Assembly (NCBI RefSeq): GCF_003020125.1
Contig: NZ_PYFW01000001.1
Location: forward strand, 2,089,974-2,153,973
Reading direction: 5' to 3'
Origin: Bradyrhizobium sp. MOS003
GTDB lineage: Bacteria; Pseudomonadota; Alphaproteobacteria; Rhizobiales; Xanthobacteraceae
Length of the DNA stretch: 64,000 bases
Positions within the stretch are counted from its first letter, which is position 1. Every line of letters begins with the position of its first letter. The notes under the pieces are model-generated. The model saw nothing but the letters and a program-made list of their open reading frames with translations. It searched no databases and was not told the DNA's origin. The position numbers and the translations under genes are program-made. Shown piece by piece: positions 19,263 through 27,393 of the stretch.

Positions 19263-20149
19263 TGGGCATGCAGGGGTTTCTCGACATCTTCGACATCTAC
19301 CTGCTGGAGGCCGTGATCAACGGCATCCTGCTCGGCGGCGTGCTTGCGCTGCTCGCGCTCGGGCTCAATCTGATCTTCGGCGTCATCGACGTGACCTGGA
19401 TCTGCTATGCCGAGCTGGTGATGATCGGCATGTATGCCATGTATTTCATGGTGCAGTATTACGGCCTCAGCTATTTCGTCGCCGCGCCGTTCACCATCTT
19501 GCTGGTCGCGATGCTCGGTGCCGCGCTGCATTTCCTCGTGATCGCGCCGCTATTGACCGCGCCGCCGATCAACCAGCTGCTCGCCACCGGCGGTGTTCTG
19601 TTCGTTCTGCAGAGCTTTGCCACCGTCGCCTTCGGCATCGACTTCCGCAATCTCGGCATCCGCCTGCCGGTGCTTGCGTTCGGCGACATGAATTTCAGCT
19701 ATGCGCGACTTCTGTCCTTCCTGGCGGCGCTGGTCGGCATGGTCTGCGTCTATCTGTTCATGACGCGCACCTTCACCGGCACCGCGATCCGAGCCATCTC
19801 GCAGGACCGGCAGATCATGGCGTTGATGGGGGTCGACACCAGGCGGATCTATCTCATCACCTCTGCAATCGGCGGCGGGTTGGCCGGGCTCGCTGCCTGC
19901 CTGCTGGTGCTGCAATATGACGTGCATCCCTTCGTCGGCCTCTCCTTCGGGCCGATCACCTTCCTGATCTGCGTGCTCGGCGGCCTCGGCAATTTCATCG
20001 GCGGTTTCATCGCCGCCTTCGTGTTCGCCGAGATCATTTCGCTCGGCGGCCTGTTCTCCGATCTCGAATGGGGCTACGTGCTCGCCTTCGCCTTCTTCAT
20101 CGTCATGATGTTCATCCGGCCCGCGGGCCTGCTGGCGAGGCGCCGATGA
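19262..20149 (+). CDS. LivH-type ABC permease (system 1)
   Basis: A 295-residue BPD_transp_2 permease with about eight hydrophobic helices. The start ATG 19262 overlaps the preceding stop codon; the in-frame sequence upstream belongs to another reading frame of livF and is not coding. The motif LALGLNLIFGVIDVTWICYAEL is where LivH proteins carry their first helices, and GVDTRRIYLITSAIGGGLAGLA is the coupling region. It is followed by livM with an ATGA overlap. Confidence 0.92.
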   Translation: MGMQGFLDIFDIYLLEAVINGILLGGVLALLALGLNLIFGVIDVTWICYAELVMIGMYAMYFMVQYYGLSYFVAAPFTILLVAMLGAALHFLVIAPLLTAPPINQLLATGGVLFVLQSFATVAFGIDFRNLGIRLPVLAFGDMNFSYARLLSFLAALVGMVCVYLFMTRTFTGTAIRAISQDRQIMALMGVDTRRIYLITSAIGGGLAGLAACLLVLQYDVHPFVGLSFGPITFLICVLGGLGNFIGGFIAAFVFAEIISLGGLFSDLEWGYVLAFAFFIVMMFIRPAGLLARRR

Positions 20150-21165
20150 TGGAGCAGGGGCGGCTTGCGGCTTGGGGGATCGGACTGGCGGCGCTGGTTG
20201 CGCTGCCCTTCGTCTATCGCGACCCCTATCATCTGCACATCCTGGTGCTGATCCTGATCTGGTCGTTCGCCTACACATCGTGGTCGATGATGGGGCGATT
20301 CGGCCTCGTCTCGCTCGGCCATGGCGGCTTCATGGGGATCGGCGCCTATGTCACCGCGCTCCTGTGGAATCATTTGGGCGTCTCGCCATGGATCGGCATC
20401 CCGGTCAGCATGGTCGCGGCCGGCGCGCTGGCGCTGATCGTCGGCTATCCCTGCTTCCGCTTCCGCATCACCGGACACTATTTCGTGCTGGTGACGCTGG
20501 CGCTGTCGGGCATCGTGCTCCAGGTCATCACGGCGACGCGCGACTATACAGGAGGCTCGCTCGGCTATACGCCCAACCGCGCGTCCGGCAACAAGCTGCT
20601 GGCGCTGCAATTCGACGACAAGATCACCTGGTATCTGATCGCACTCGGGGTCTGGTTGTTCGGCATCGTGGTCTGGCACTGGGTCGACCGCAGCATGAGC
20701 CGCTACGCGCTGGAGGCGATCTCCGAGGACGAGGACGCCGCGGCCGCCGCCGGCGTCGACGTCACCGCGGAGAAGCTGAAGATCACGCTGCTCAGCGCGG
20801 TGATGACGGCGCTCGCGGGCGCGATCTACTGCCAGTATCAGATGTTCATCACCCCCGACACGGTGAGCGGCATCGCAGTCTCGCTCCAGATGGTGTTCGC
20901 GGCCATCGTCGGCGGCCTGTTCGTCTCGCTCGGCCCGACCTTTGGCGCCGTGATCACCATCCTGCTGGCGGAAACCCTTCGCATCGGCTTCGGCACCAAG
21001 GCGGTCGGCTGGGACAATCTCGTCTATGGGGTGCTGCTGGTCCTTTTCATCATATTCCTTCCCAAGGGCATCCTTGGTAGCCTGCTCGACCGACTGAAGC
21101 CGCAACGCAAGGTGCCCCGCGCTCATGAGCAAGAAGCCGTCCAAATCGCTCGACCAGGAACTTGA
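20146..21165 (+). CDS. LivM-type ABC permease (system 1)
   Basis: A 339-residue permease with about ten helices, last component of the importer. Two adjacent ATG codons (20146 and 20149) overlap the livH stop; either is possible. GFMGIGAYVTALLW and the coupling segment RYALEAISEDEDAAAAAGVD are typical of LivM. Its last 41 bases overlap the start of the PPK2 gene in another frame. Confidence 0.92.
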   Translation: MMEQGRLAAWGIGLAALVALPFVYRDPYHLHILVLILIWSFAYTSWSMMGRFGLVSLGHGGFMGIGAYVTALLWNHLGVSPWIGIPVSMVAAGALALIVGYPCFRFRITGHYFVLVTLALSGIVLQVITATRDYTGGSLGYTPNRASGNKLLALQFDDKITWYLIALGVWLFGIVVWHWVDRSMSRYALEAISEDEDAAAAAGVDVTAEKLKITLLSAVMTALAGAIYCQYQMFITPDTVSGIAVSLQMVFAAIVGGLFVSLGPTFGAVITILLAETLRIGFGTKAVGWDNLVYGVLLVLFIIFLPKGILGSLLDRLKPQRKVPRAHEQEAVQIARPGT

Positions 21166-22042
21166 CCGCTACATCACGCCGTTCCGCTACGACGGATCGG
21201 GCAAGTTCCATCTCAAGGATCACAAGACCGACGAGAAGGACGATCTCGACAAGGAGAAGGCGCAGGCGATCCTCGACGACAACAAGAAGCGCCTCGTCGA
21301 ATTTCAGGAGAAGCTCTACGCGCAGGACCGCTGGTCGCTGCTGATCGTGTTCCAGGCCATGGACGCGGCCGGCAAAGACTCCGCGATCAAGGCGATTTTC
21401 GAGGGCATCAACCCGCAGGGCTGCGAGGTCCATGCCTTCAAGGCGCCGAGCAGCAAGGAGCTCGACCACGATTTTCTCTGGCGTCATGCGGTCGCGCTGC
21501 CCGAGCGCGGCCATATCGGCATCTTCAACCGATCCCATTATGAGGAGTGCCTGGTCACGCGCGTCCACCCGGAACTGCTGGCCAAGGAAAAGCTGCCCCA
21601 GAAGCTCGTCACCAAGAACATCTGGAAGGAGCGGTTCGAGGACATCGCCGCCTGGGAACGCTATCTCTGCCGCAACGGCACCGTGGTGCTGAAGTTCTTT
21701 CTCAATGTCTCCAGGGAGGAGCAGCGCAAGCGCTTCCTCGACCGGCTGGAGGAGCCGGCCAAGCAGTGGAAGTTCTCGATGGACGACATCAAGGAGCGCG
21801 CCCTGTGGCCGCGCTACCAGGCGGTCTATCAGGACATCGTCCGGCATACCGCCACGTCTCATGCGCCATGGTACGTCGTGCCCGCGGACCACAAATGGTT
21901 CGCGCGCGTCGTGATCGGATCGGTGATCAATGCCACGCTCGAAAAGCTCGACCTGCGTTTCCCCCGCGCCGACAAAGCGTCGGTGCAGGAGTTCGAGCAG
22001 ATTCGCAAGGCGCTGGAGAAAGAGGGCAAGGGGAAGCGGTGA
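21125..22042 (+). CDS. Polyphosphate kinase 2 family protein
   Basis: A 305-residue cytosolic PPK2, which uses polyphosphate to phosphorylate nucleotides (or the reverse). Walker A-type loop MDAAGKDSA is at 79-87 and Walker B-type FNRSHYE at 134-140; the lid-type basic segment follows near 150-180. Length and one PPK2 domain fit class I or III enzymes, which act mainly on ADP/AMP or GDP. It starts inside the end of livM (41 base overlap), which implies co-transcription with the importer. It is the last gene before a nested palindromic repeat. Confidence 0.93.
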   Translation: MSKKPSKSLDQELDRYITPFRYDGSGKFHLKDHKTDEKDDLDKEKAQAILDDNKKRLVEFQEKLYAQDRWSLLIVFQAMDAAGKDSAIKAIFEGINPQGCEVHAFKAPSSKELDHDFLWRHAVALPERGHIGIFNRSHYEECLVTRVHPELLAKEKLPQKLVTKNIWKERFEDIAAWERYLCRNGTVVLKFFLNVSREEQRKRFLDRLEEPAKQWKFSMDDIKERALWPRYQAVYQDIVRHTATSHAPWYVVPADHKWFARVVIGSVINATLEKLDLRFPRADKASVQEFEQIRKALEKEGKGKR

Positions 22043-22054
22043 GGGCGCCGCTCC

Positions 22055-22134
22055 CGTAGGGTGGGCAAAGGCGCCCTTGCGCCGTGCCCACGCCTTTAAC
22101 TTGCGTGGGCACGCTTCGCTTTGCCCACCCTACG
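22055..22134. repeat. Nested palindromic intergenic repeat (CGTAGGGTGGGCAAAG type)
   Basis: The outer arms CGTAGGGTGGGCAAAG (22055-22070) and CTTTGCCCACCCTACG (22119-22134) are a perfect 16 bp inverted repeat. Inside it GTGCCCACG (22084-22092) pairs with CGTGGGCAC (22104-22112). It fills the gap between two convergent genes. A half copy is at 6403-6418. I recall this family as frequent in Bradyrhizobium intergenic regions, from memory only. Confidence 0.8.
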
Positions 22135-22150
22135 AGTTCAGCGCAAGCCC

Positions 22151-23041
22151 TCAATACCCGCGGGCCCACCAGTAGCAGAAGCGCTCGATATTTGCGGGGA
22201 GGGCGGTTTCGTAATTCGCCCATTTCTCGTATTTCGGCAGCTTCACTTCCTTCATTGCCGTGTCGAAGCACTTGCCGCTATCTGCGGCCTTCTTCACCTC
22301 GGTGGAAAGATCCTCCATGTAGGCGATGTCGTCCTCGATGTCCTTCTTGGTGCCGAAGCGGCCGCCGGCGTAGGGATGGCCGGGGATCATCCGCTCCCAG
22401 TCGAGTGACGCCAACTTCTTCAGCGAGGCGATGTATTCCAGCGGCGAGGCGTTGTCGGGAATGTTGCGGAACTGGACCTGCTCGATCGGCGCGAAGTCGA
22501 CCACGAAAACGATCTTCTCCTTCGGCAGGCGCATCACCAGCGAATTGTCGGAATGGTTGCGGCCGACATAGTTCAGCTCCAGCGTGGTGCCGCCGAGCGT
22601 AATGCTCTTCTTGTCGTCCACCACCTGGTCCGGCATCACGACATCGGCGAGCAGCGACTTCTGCCTCTTCAGCTCGAGGAAGCGCTCCTTGGTCCGCCGA
22701 TGCGCGATGAAGGTGGCGCCGAGATCCTTGAAGGGCTGGCCGCCGGCGATGTGATCGTAATGATGGTGGCTGTAGACGACGTATTTGATCGGCTTGTCGG
22801 TAACTGCCTTGATCGCATCGATATAGGGCTTGGCGGGACGCAGATAGGAGATCGGGTCGGTCGCGATCACGCCCTGGGGCGTCACGATGAAGATCGACTG
22901 ATGCCCGCCATAGCGGAAGACGTAGACGTTGTCGGTGCCGTCGACCTTCTTGGTCGAGGTCTGCGGCGGATTTTGCGCGGCGGCGGGTCCAGGTCCGGCA
23001 ACAATTGCTGCGAGTACGGTGAGGCAAATCGATATCTTCAT
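22151..23041 (-). CDS. Exported MBL-fold metallo-hydrolase
   Basis: A 296-residue metallo-beta-lactamase-fold protein with a signal peptide (residues 1-22, cleavage near PAAAQ). The zinc motif HxHxDH is present as H92, H94, D96 and H97 in SHHHYDHIAGG; a later RNHSDNS segment supplies another His. Relatives include lactonases, glyoxalase II-like enzymes and periplasmic hydrolases linked to alcohol oxidation. Nothing in the neighbourhood fixes the substrate. It is convergent with the PPK2 gene. Confidence 0.88.
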   Translation of the reverse strand: MKISICLTVLAAIVAGPGPAAAQNPPQTSTKKVDGTDNVYVFRYGGHQSIFIVTPQGVIATDPISYLRPAKPYIDAIKAVTDKPIKYVVYSHHHYDHIAGGQPFKDLGATFIAHRRTKERFLELKRQKSLLADVVMPDQVVDDKKSITLGGTTLELNYVGRNHSDNSLVMRLPKEKIVFVVDFAPIEQVQFRNIPDNASPLEYIASLKKLASLDWERMIPGHPYAGGRFGTKKDIEDDIAYMEDLSTEVKKAADSGKCFDTAMKEVKLPKYEKWANYETALPANIERFCYWWARGY

Positions 23042-23795
23042 GTCTGACTTTCTGAAAATGAACGAGGGCGGGAGAGCGATCTCCTCGCCATCACAAACGC
23101 CGGCGGGAATACTTTATTCCGCCGCATAGAGTCGCAGGCGGATACGCCATGATCCAGCGCCCAGCCGCCCCCGCGGAACTGGTGCGTCAATTGTGATAGC
23201 TCCCACGATCGATCTCGCTTGACAGTCTTGTGGCACAGGAGGAGCATACCGGTGGTCGCTAACAAGCGACGTTAACGTCCAACTCATGAGCAAGGGGAGG
23301 TCTATGACTCCACCTCCGCAAATCCAGCCGCGTTAAGTGTGATGGAGCTCGTTCGGACTATCGCATAGCGGCAGAAACCGCGAACGGCACGCCGGGTCAA
23401 GGTTTAGCGGGCTGCATCAGTCAGGCAGAGCCCCTACCTTCCCGGCGCTGTATCTTGCATCACCGATCGTGTGGATGGCTTCGACGAGGCCGACCGCGAC
23501 AGCTGCCTTTGACATCCTGCATTTCTCCTCCTTCCTCCTCGCCGTCATTCCGGGCCGCCTCCCGGAATGACGGAGCGATCGCATATGGCTCTTGCGCCAC
23601 CTGAGCACGCGCCGCGTCCTTCGAGACGGCGCTCACGTGGTTCCCCCACCCTGCATTGCGGCAAATGCCAAGAGAATGTCGTCTCGAAGGCCAACTTCTG
23701 ACACAGGCGAGAGGCGAATAACGCTCATCCGACATGACGCATGTGTTTCGGTGGTCCCGACGCCGCCGGCGCATGCATTTTTTTAAGGAAGCCTC
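23042..23795. other. 754 bp intergenic region with REP-type palindromes
   Basis: The largest gap in the window, between divergent genes (metallo-hydrolase and mechanosensitive channel). No convincing gene is seen. A perfect 13 bp inverted repeat lies at 23542-23573 and another inverted pair, CCTTCGAGACG (23618-23628) and CGTCTCGAAGG (23680-23690), lies downstream. A reverse-strand frame from 23515 to 23417 would give a 32-residue peptide but has no coding support. The promoters of the two flanking genes must also lie here. Confidence 0.6.
23542..23573. repeat. REP-like perfect palindrome
   Basis: CCGTCATTCCGGG (23542-23554) and CCCGGAATGACGG (23561-23573) form a perfect 13 bp stem with a six-base loop. 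The GTCATTCCGGG core is typical of bacterial REP elements. Confidence 0.75.
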
Positions 23796-26135
23796 GTGTC
23801 GCATAAGCTTGCCCCGGCGCTCCTCGCCGCTCTCTTCCTCGCGATCTCCTCTCTCTCCGCTGCCCGCGCCGAAACGCCTCGGCCGGCGACGAACAATGCT
23901 TCCGCGCTGTCGCCCGACGAGGCCAGGCGCGCGCTGGAGACGCTTCAGGACGACAAGAAGCGGACGCAGATGATCGATACGCTGCGTGTGATCGCCAATG
24001 CGTCCGGTCAGCAACAGCCTGCGCCGCCCGCGCCCGAGCAGAAGTCGCCGATTCCGCTCTCGGCCGACGGCCTCGGTGCGCAGCTCCTGCTCACGGTGTC
24101 GGAGCAGATCGGCGACATCTCGAGCCAGATCGCCAGCGTGGCGCGGACGATTACGCATTTCCCGGCGTTCTATTACTGGATCGTGCGGACTGCGAATGAT
24201 CCCGCGGCCTATAACCTTCTGATCGAGATCGCTTGGAAGCTTGCATTGGTGGTGGGTTGCGGGCTCGCGGCCGAATGGGTGTTGTTCCGCCTGATCCGTC
24301 GCCCGGTTGCCTTCCTGGAGGGACGCGTGCCGCAAACCGCGCATCTGCCCGCGCAGGTGCTGCCGATTGCGGATCCGCCGTCGTCGGTTGCCGATGTCAC
24401 ACCTGCGCCCGACCTGAGCAAGCGGCGTCACAGCCTCGCGCGCGCCTGGCAGGTCGTGCGGCGTCTGCCTTTCGTGCTGGGGCGTTTCCTCCTCGAACTC
24501 CTTCCCGTATTCGTCTTCGTGGGCGTTGCCACGGCGCTGATCGGCACCGAGCTCGGCGAGCCCACGACGGTTCGCCTCGTGATCCTCGCCGTCGTCAACG
24601 CCTATGCGTTCTCGCGCGGGCTCATCTGCCTGGTGCGGGCGCTGGCCGGACCGTTCGGCCTGTTCCCGGTGCGGGCCGAAACCGCGGCTTATATCGAGAT
24701 CTGGGCCCGCCGCATCGTCGGTGTCGGCGTCTCCGGCATCGCCTTTGCCAATGTCGCGCTGCTGCTCGGTCTGCATCGTGCCGGCTATGCCGCGCTGCTG
24801 CGCATGGTGATGCTGGTGGTGCACCTCTTCGTCGTCGTCATCATCCTGCAATGCCGCCGGCAGGTGGCCGAAGCCATCCGGGCGCCGGCGGAACGGCAGG
24901 GCATCGCCGCGCGCCTGCGCAACCGCATCGCCGGCGGCTGGCATTATCTTGCCATCGCGCTCGATCTCGCGCTGTGGGCGGTGTGGGCGCTCAACATCCG
25001 CAACGGTTATTCGCTGCTGCTGCAATATTTCGTCGGCACCATCGCAGTCGCCCTTATCACTCGCGTCGCCATCATGCTGACGCTGAGCCTGATCGACCGC
25101 GGCTTCCGCATCAGGCCGGAGATCCTGCAGCGCTTTCCGGGTCTCGAGATCCGCGCCAATCGCTATCTGCCGCTGCTGCGCAGGATCGTCTCCGGCGTGA
25201 TCGCCTTCATCGGCTTCGTCGCCGTGCTCGAAGTCTGGGGAGTGGATGCCATCGTCTGGTTCTCTGGCGGCCAGATCGGCAGCCGGCTGATCTCGGCCGT
25301 GGTGACGATCGGCCTCGCCGTGTTCGTCGCTGCCGCGATCTGGGAAGCCGGCAACGCGCTGCTGGACCGCCAGATCAACACGCTGTCACGCGACGGGCAC
25401 TATGCCCGCGCTGCCCGCCTGCGCACCTTCCAGCCGATGCTGCGCACCGCGCTACTGTGCCTGATAGCCACCGTGGTCGGCCTCACCGCGCTGAGCGAGA
25501 TCGGCGTCAACGTCGCGCCGCTCTTGGCGGGCGCCGGCATCGTCGGCATTGCCATCGGCTTCGGCTCGCAGAAGCTGGTGCAGGATCTCATCACCGGGCT
25601 TTTCCTGCTGCTGGAGAACACGGTCCAGGTCGGCGACAATGTCAGCGTGTCCGGGCTTTCGGGCGTGGTCGAGAATGTCTCGATTCGAACGATTCGCCTG
25701 CGCGCCGGCGACGGCGCCGTGCACATCGTACCGTTCAGCGCGGTCACGACCATCACCAATGCCAGCCGCGGCGCCGGCAACGCCTCGGTCAGCGTCAACG
25801 TCGCCTACAAGGAAGACACCGATCGTGCCGGCCAGATCCTCAAGGACATCGTCGAGGAAATGCGCCGCGAGCCCGAATTCCGGCCTCTGATCCGCGGCGA
25901 TCTAGATCTGTGGGGCATCGACAAGGTCGATGGCGCGATGGTGTCGATCGTCGGCCAGATCCGCTGCACCGAAGCCGGGCGCTGGCCGGTCCAGCGCGAA
26001 TTCAACCGTCGCATGAAGCTGCGCTTCCAGCAGACCGGCATCAATGTCGCGTCCGCCACCCAGACCATCCTGATGCACATCGCGCCGCCGGCCGACAGCG
26101 CCGCCAATCTGACGCCGCGCCGCGCCGCTGGATAG
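23796..26135 (+). CDS. Large mechanosensitive ion channel (MscS family)
   Basis: A 779-residue inner-membrane protein. It starts with GTG behind AAGGAA, has a signal peptide (residues 1-25, ending ARAE), a periplasmic stretch with a Gln/Pro-rich segment near 68-80, about ten membrane helices between ~120 and 570, and a C-terminal MscS core: GIAIGFGSQKLVQDLITGLF near residue 580, then the beta domain GDNVSVSGLSGVVENVS. It gates under membrane tension to release solutes on osmotic downshock; large members like this resemble the YbdG/MscM group. It is a single-gene unit. Confidence 0.9.
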   Translation: MSHKLAPALLAALFLAISSLSAARAETPRPATNNASALSPDEARRALETLQDDKKRTQMIDTLRVIANASGQQQPAPPAPEQKSPIPLSADGLGAQLLLTVSEQIGDISSQIASVARTITHFPAFYYWIVRTANDPAAYNLLIEIAWKLALVVGCGLAAEWVLFRLIRRPVAFLEGRVPQTAHLPAQVLPIADPPSSVADVTPAPDLSKRRHSLARAWQVVRRLPFVLGRFLLELLPVFVFVGVATALIGTELGEPTTVRLVILAVVNAYAFSRGLICLVRALAGPFGLFPVRAETAAYIEIWARRIVGVGVSGIAFANVALLLGLHRAGYAALLRMVMLVVHLFVVVIILQCRRQVAEAIRAPAERQGIAARLRNRIAGGWHYLAIALDLALWAVWALNIRNGYSLLLQYFVGTIAVALITRVAIMLTLSLIDRGFRIRPEILQRFPGLEIRANRYLPLLRRIVSGVIAFIGFVAVLEVWGVDAIVWFSGGQIGSRLISAVVTIGLAVFVAAAIWEAGNALLDRQINTLSRDGHYARAARLRTFQPMLRTALLCLIATVVGLTALSEIGVNVAPLLAGAGIVGIAIGFGSQKLVQDLITGLFLLLENTVQVGDNVSVSGLSGVVENVSIRTIRLRAGDGAVHIVPFSAVTTITNASRGAGNASVSVNVAYKEDTDRAGQILKDIVEEMRREPEFRPLIRGDLDLWGIDKVDGAMVSIVGQIRCTEAGRWPVQREFNRRMKLRFQQTGINVASATQTILMHIAPPADSAANLTPRRAAG

Positions 26136-26237
26136 AGGCGCGGTCAACTTACCGCTTGCCTCGGCCTGCCCGGCAGCATTCACTTAGCCCTCCAGCCCGC
26201 TGACAACATGCGGGCAGCAAAAGGGTGGGAGGGGTCG

Positions 26238-27230
26238 ATGCGGGGGCTGTGGGGCGCGTTGCGCGACCATGTGATCGTCATCTGTGCGTTGCTTGGATGC
26301 CTGGCTTCGGCTGCTCCCGGCAATGCCCAACCCTCGCGCCCCATCACCCTCATCGTACCGTTCGCGGCGGGCGGTCCGACCGACACGCTGGCGCGGATCC
26401 TGTCCGAGCGGATCGCGGCCGAACTGCACACCACCGTCGTGGTCGAGAACGTGGCGGGCGCGTCCGGCAGCATTGCCGGCGCGCGCGTGGCGCGTGCGGC
26501 CCCGGACGGCACGACCATCACCATCGGCCATTGGGGCACCCATGTCCTGAACGGCGCCATCTTCAAGCTGCCCTATGACGTGATCGCCGATTTCGAGCCG
26601 GTCGCGATGATCGCGATGGGAACGCAGCTCATCGTCGGCAGGAAGTCGCTCGAGGCCAACAGCCTGAAAGAGATGATCGCCTGGCTGAAGGCCAATCCCG
26701 GCAAGGCCACCGCTGGGACCGCCGGGGCCGGTACCGGCGCGCATGTCGCTGGCGTCTTCTTCAAGGACAAGACCGGCACCGATTTCCAGTTCGTGCCTTA
26801 TCGGGGCGCGGGACCTGCCATGATCGATCTCGTCGCGGGCCAGATTGACATCATGTTCGACCAGGCCTCGAACTCGCTGCCGCACGTCAAGAGCGGGGCG
26901 ATCAAGGCCTTCGCGGTGACCTCGCCGACCAGGCTCGCATCTGCGCCCGATGTGCCGACCGTCGACGAAGCGGGCCTGCCGGGCCTCTACATCTCCTATT
27001 GGCACGGCATCTGGGCACCGAAGAACACGCCGAAGGACACCGTCACCAAGCTCAACGCAGCCATCGTCGCCGTACTCGCCGAGCCTGCCGTCAAGCAGCG
27101 ATTTGCCGAGCTGGGGCAGGAGATTCCGCTACCGGCGCAGCAGAAGCCCGCAGCGCTCGCGGCGTTCCAGAAGGCCGAGACCGAGAAATGGTGGCCGATC
27201 GTGAAGGCTGCCGACATCAAGCCGGAATAG
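26238..27230 (+). CDS. Tripartite tricarboxylate transporter-type (Bug/TctC) binding protein
   Basis: A 330-residue periplasmic protein of the Bug family. The signal peptide ends near AAPGNAQ, and the mature part opens with RPITLIVPFAAGGPTDTLAR, the family hallmark. ATG 26238 follows GGGAGGGGTCG; an in-frame ATG 30 bases upstream lacks a site. No TctA/TctB permease genes are near, as is usual for the many orphan Bug proteins. Ligands are typically small carboxylates; with malic enzyme next door a dicarboxylate is conceivable but unproven. Confidence 0.88.
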   Translation: MRGLWGALRDHVIVICALLGCLASAAPGNAQPSRPITLIVPFAAGGPTDTLARILSERIAAELHTTVVVENVAGASGSIAGARVARAAPDGTTITIGHWGTHVLNGAIFKLPYDVIADFEPVAMIAMGTQLIVGRKSLEANSLKEMIAWLKANPGKATAGTAGAGTGAHVAGVFFKDKTGTDFQFVPYRGAGPAMIDLVAGQIDIMFDQASNSLPHVKSGAIKAFAVTSPTRLASAPDVPTVDEAGLPGLYISYWHGIWAPKNTPKDTVTKLNAAIVAVLAEPAVKQRFAELGQEIPLPAQQKPAALAAFQKAETEKWWPIVKAADIKPE

Positions 27231-27245
27231 CCGCTGCGTTAACCT

Positions 27246-27298
27246 TTTCTCGCGCGCGACTGCGTGTCGTTCGCGAGAAATCTCGCTGCGGTGCGAGA
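27246..27298. promoter_or_regulatory. Two tandem hairpins upstream of malic enzyme
   Basis: TTTCTCGCG (27246-27254) pairs with CGCGAGAAA (27272-27280), and immediately after it TCTCGC (27281-27286) pairs with GCGAGA (27293-27298). They lie 16 bp after the Bug gene stop and 96 bp before the malic enzyme start, so they could end the first transcript or fold in the leader of the second. Confidence 0.4.
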
Positions 27299-27393
27299 TC
27301 ACAATCGGCGTCTCCGTCGCTACGTCCTTGATCTCAATGGAGCGCTGGCCGACAATGCACGCAGGTTCAATGTGAAGCTCCTTGGGGGAATTT

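Noticed and set aside
23417..23515. Reverse-strand frame for a 32-residue peptide (starts MSKAAVAVGLVEAIH)
   Set aside because: It has an upstream purine-rich stretch but no clear spacing, no hydrophobic or other recognisable feature and no neighbouring partner.
24233..26203. 656-codon forward open frame inside the mechanosensitive channel gene
   Set aside because: Different frame of the same region, Arg/Ala/Gly-rich, no domain; the MscS frame is strongly supported.
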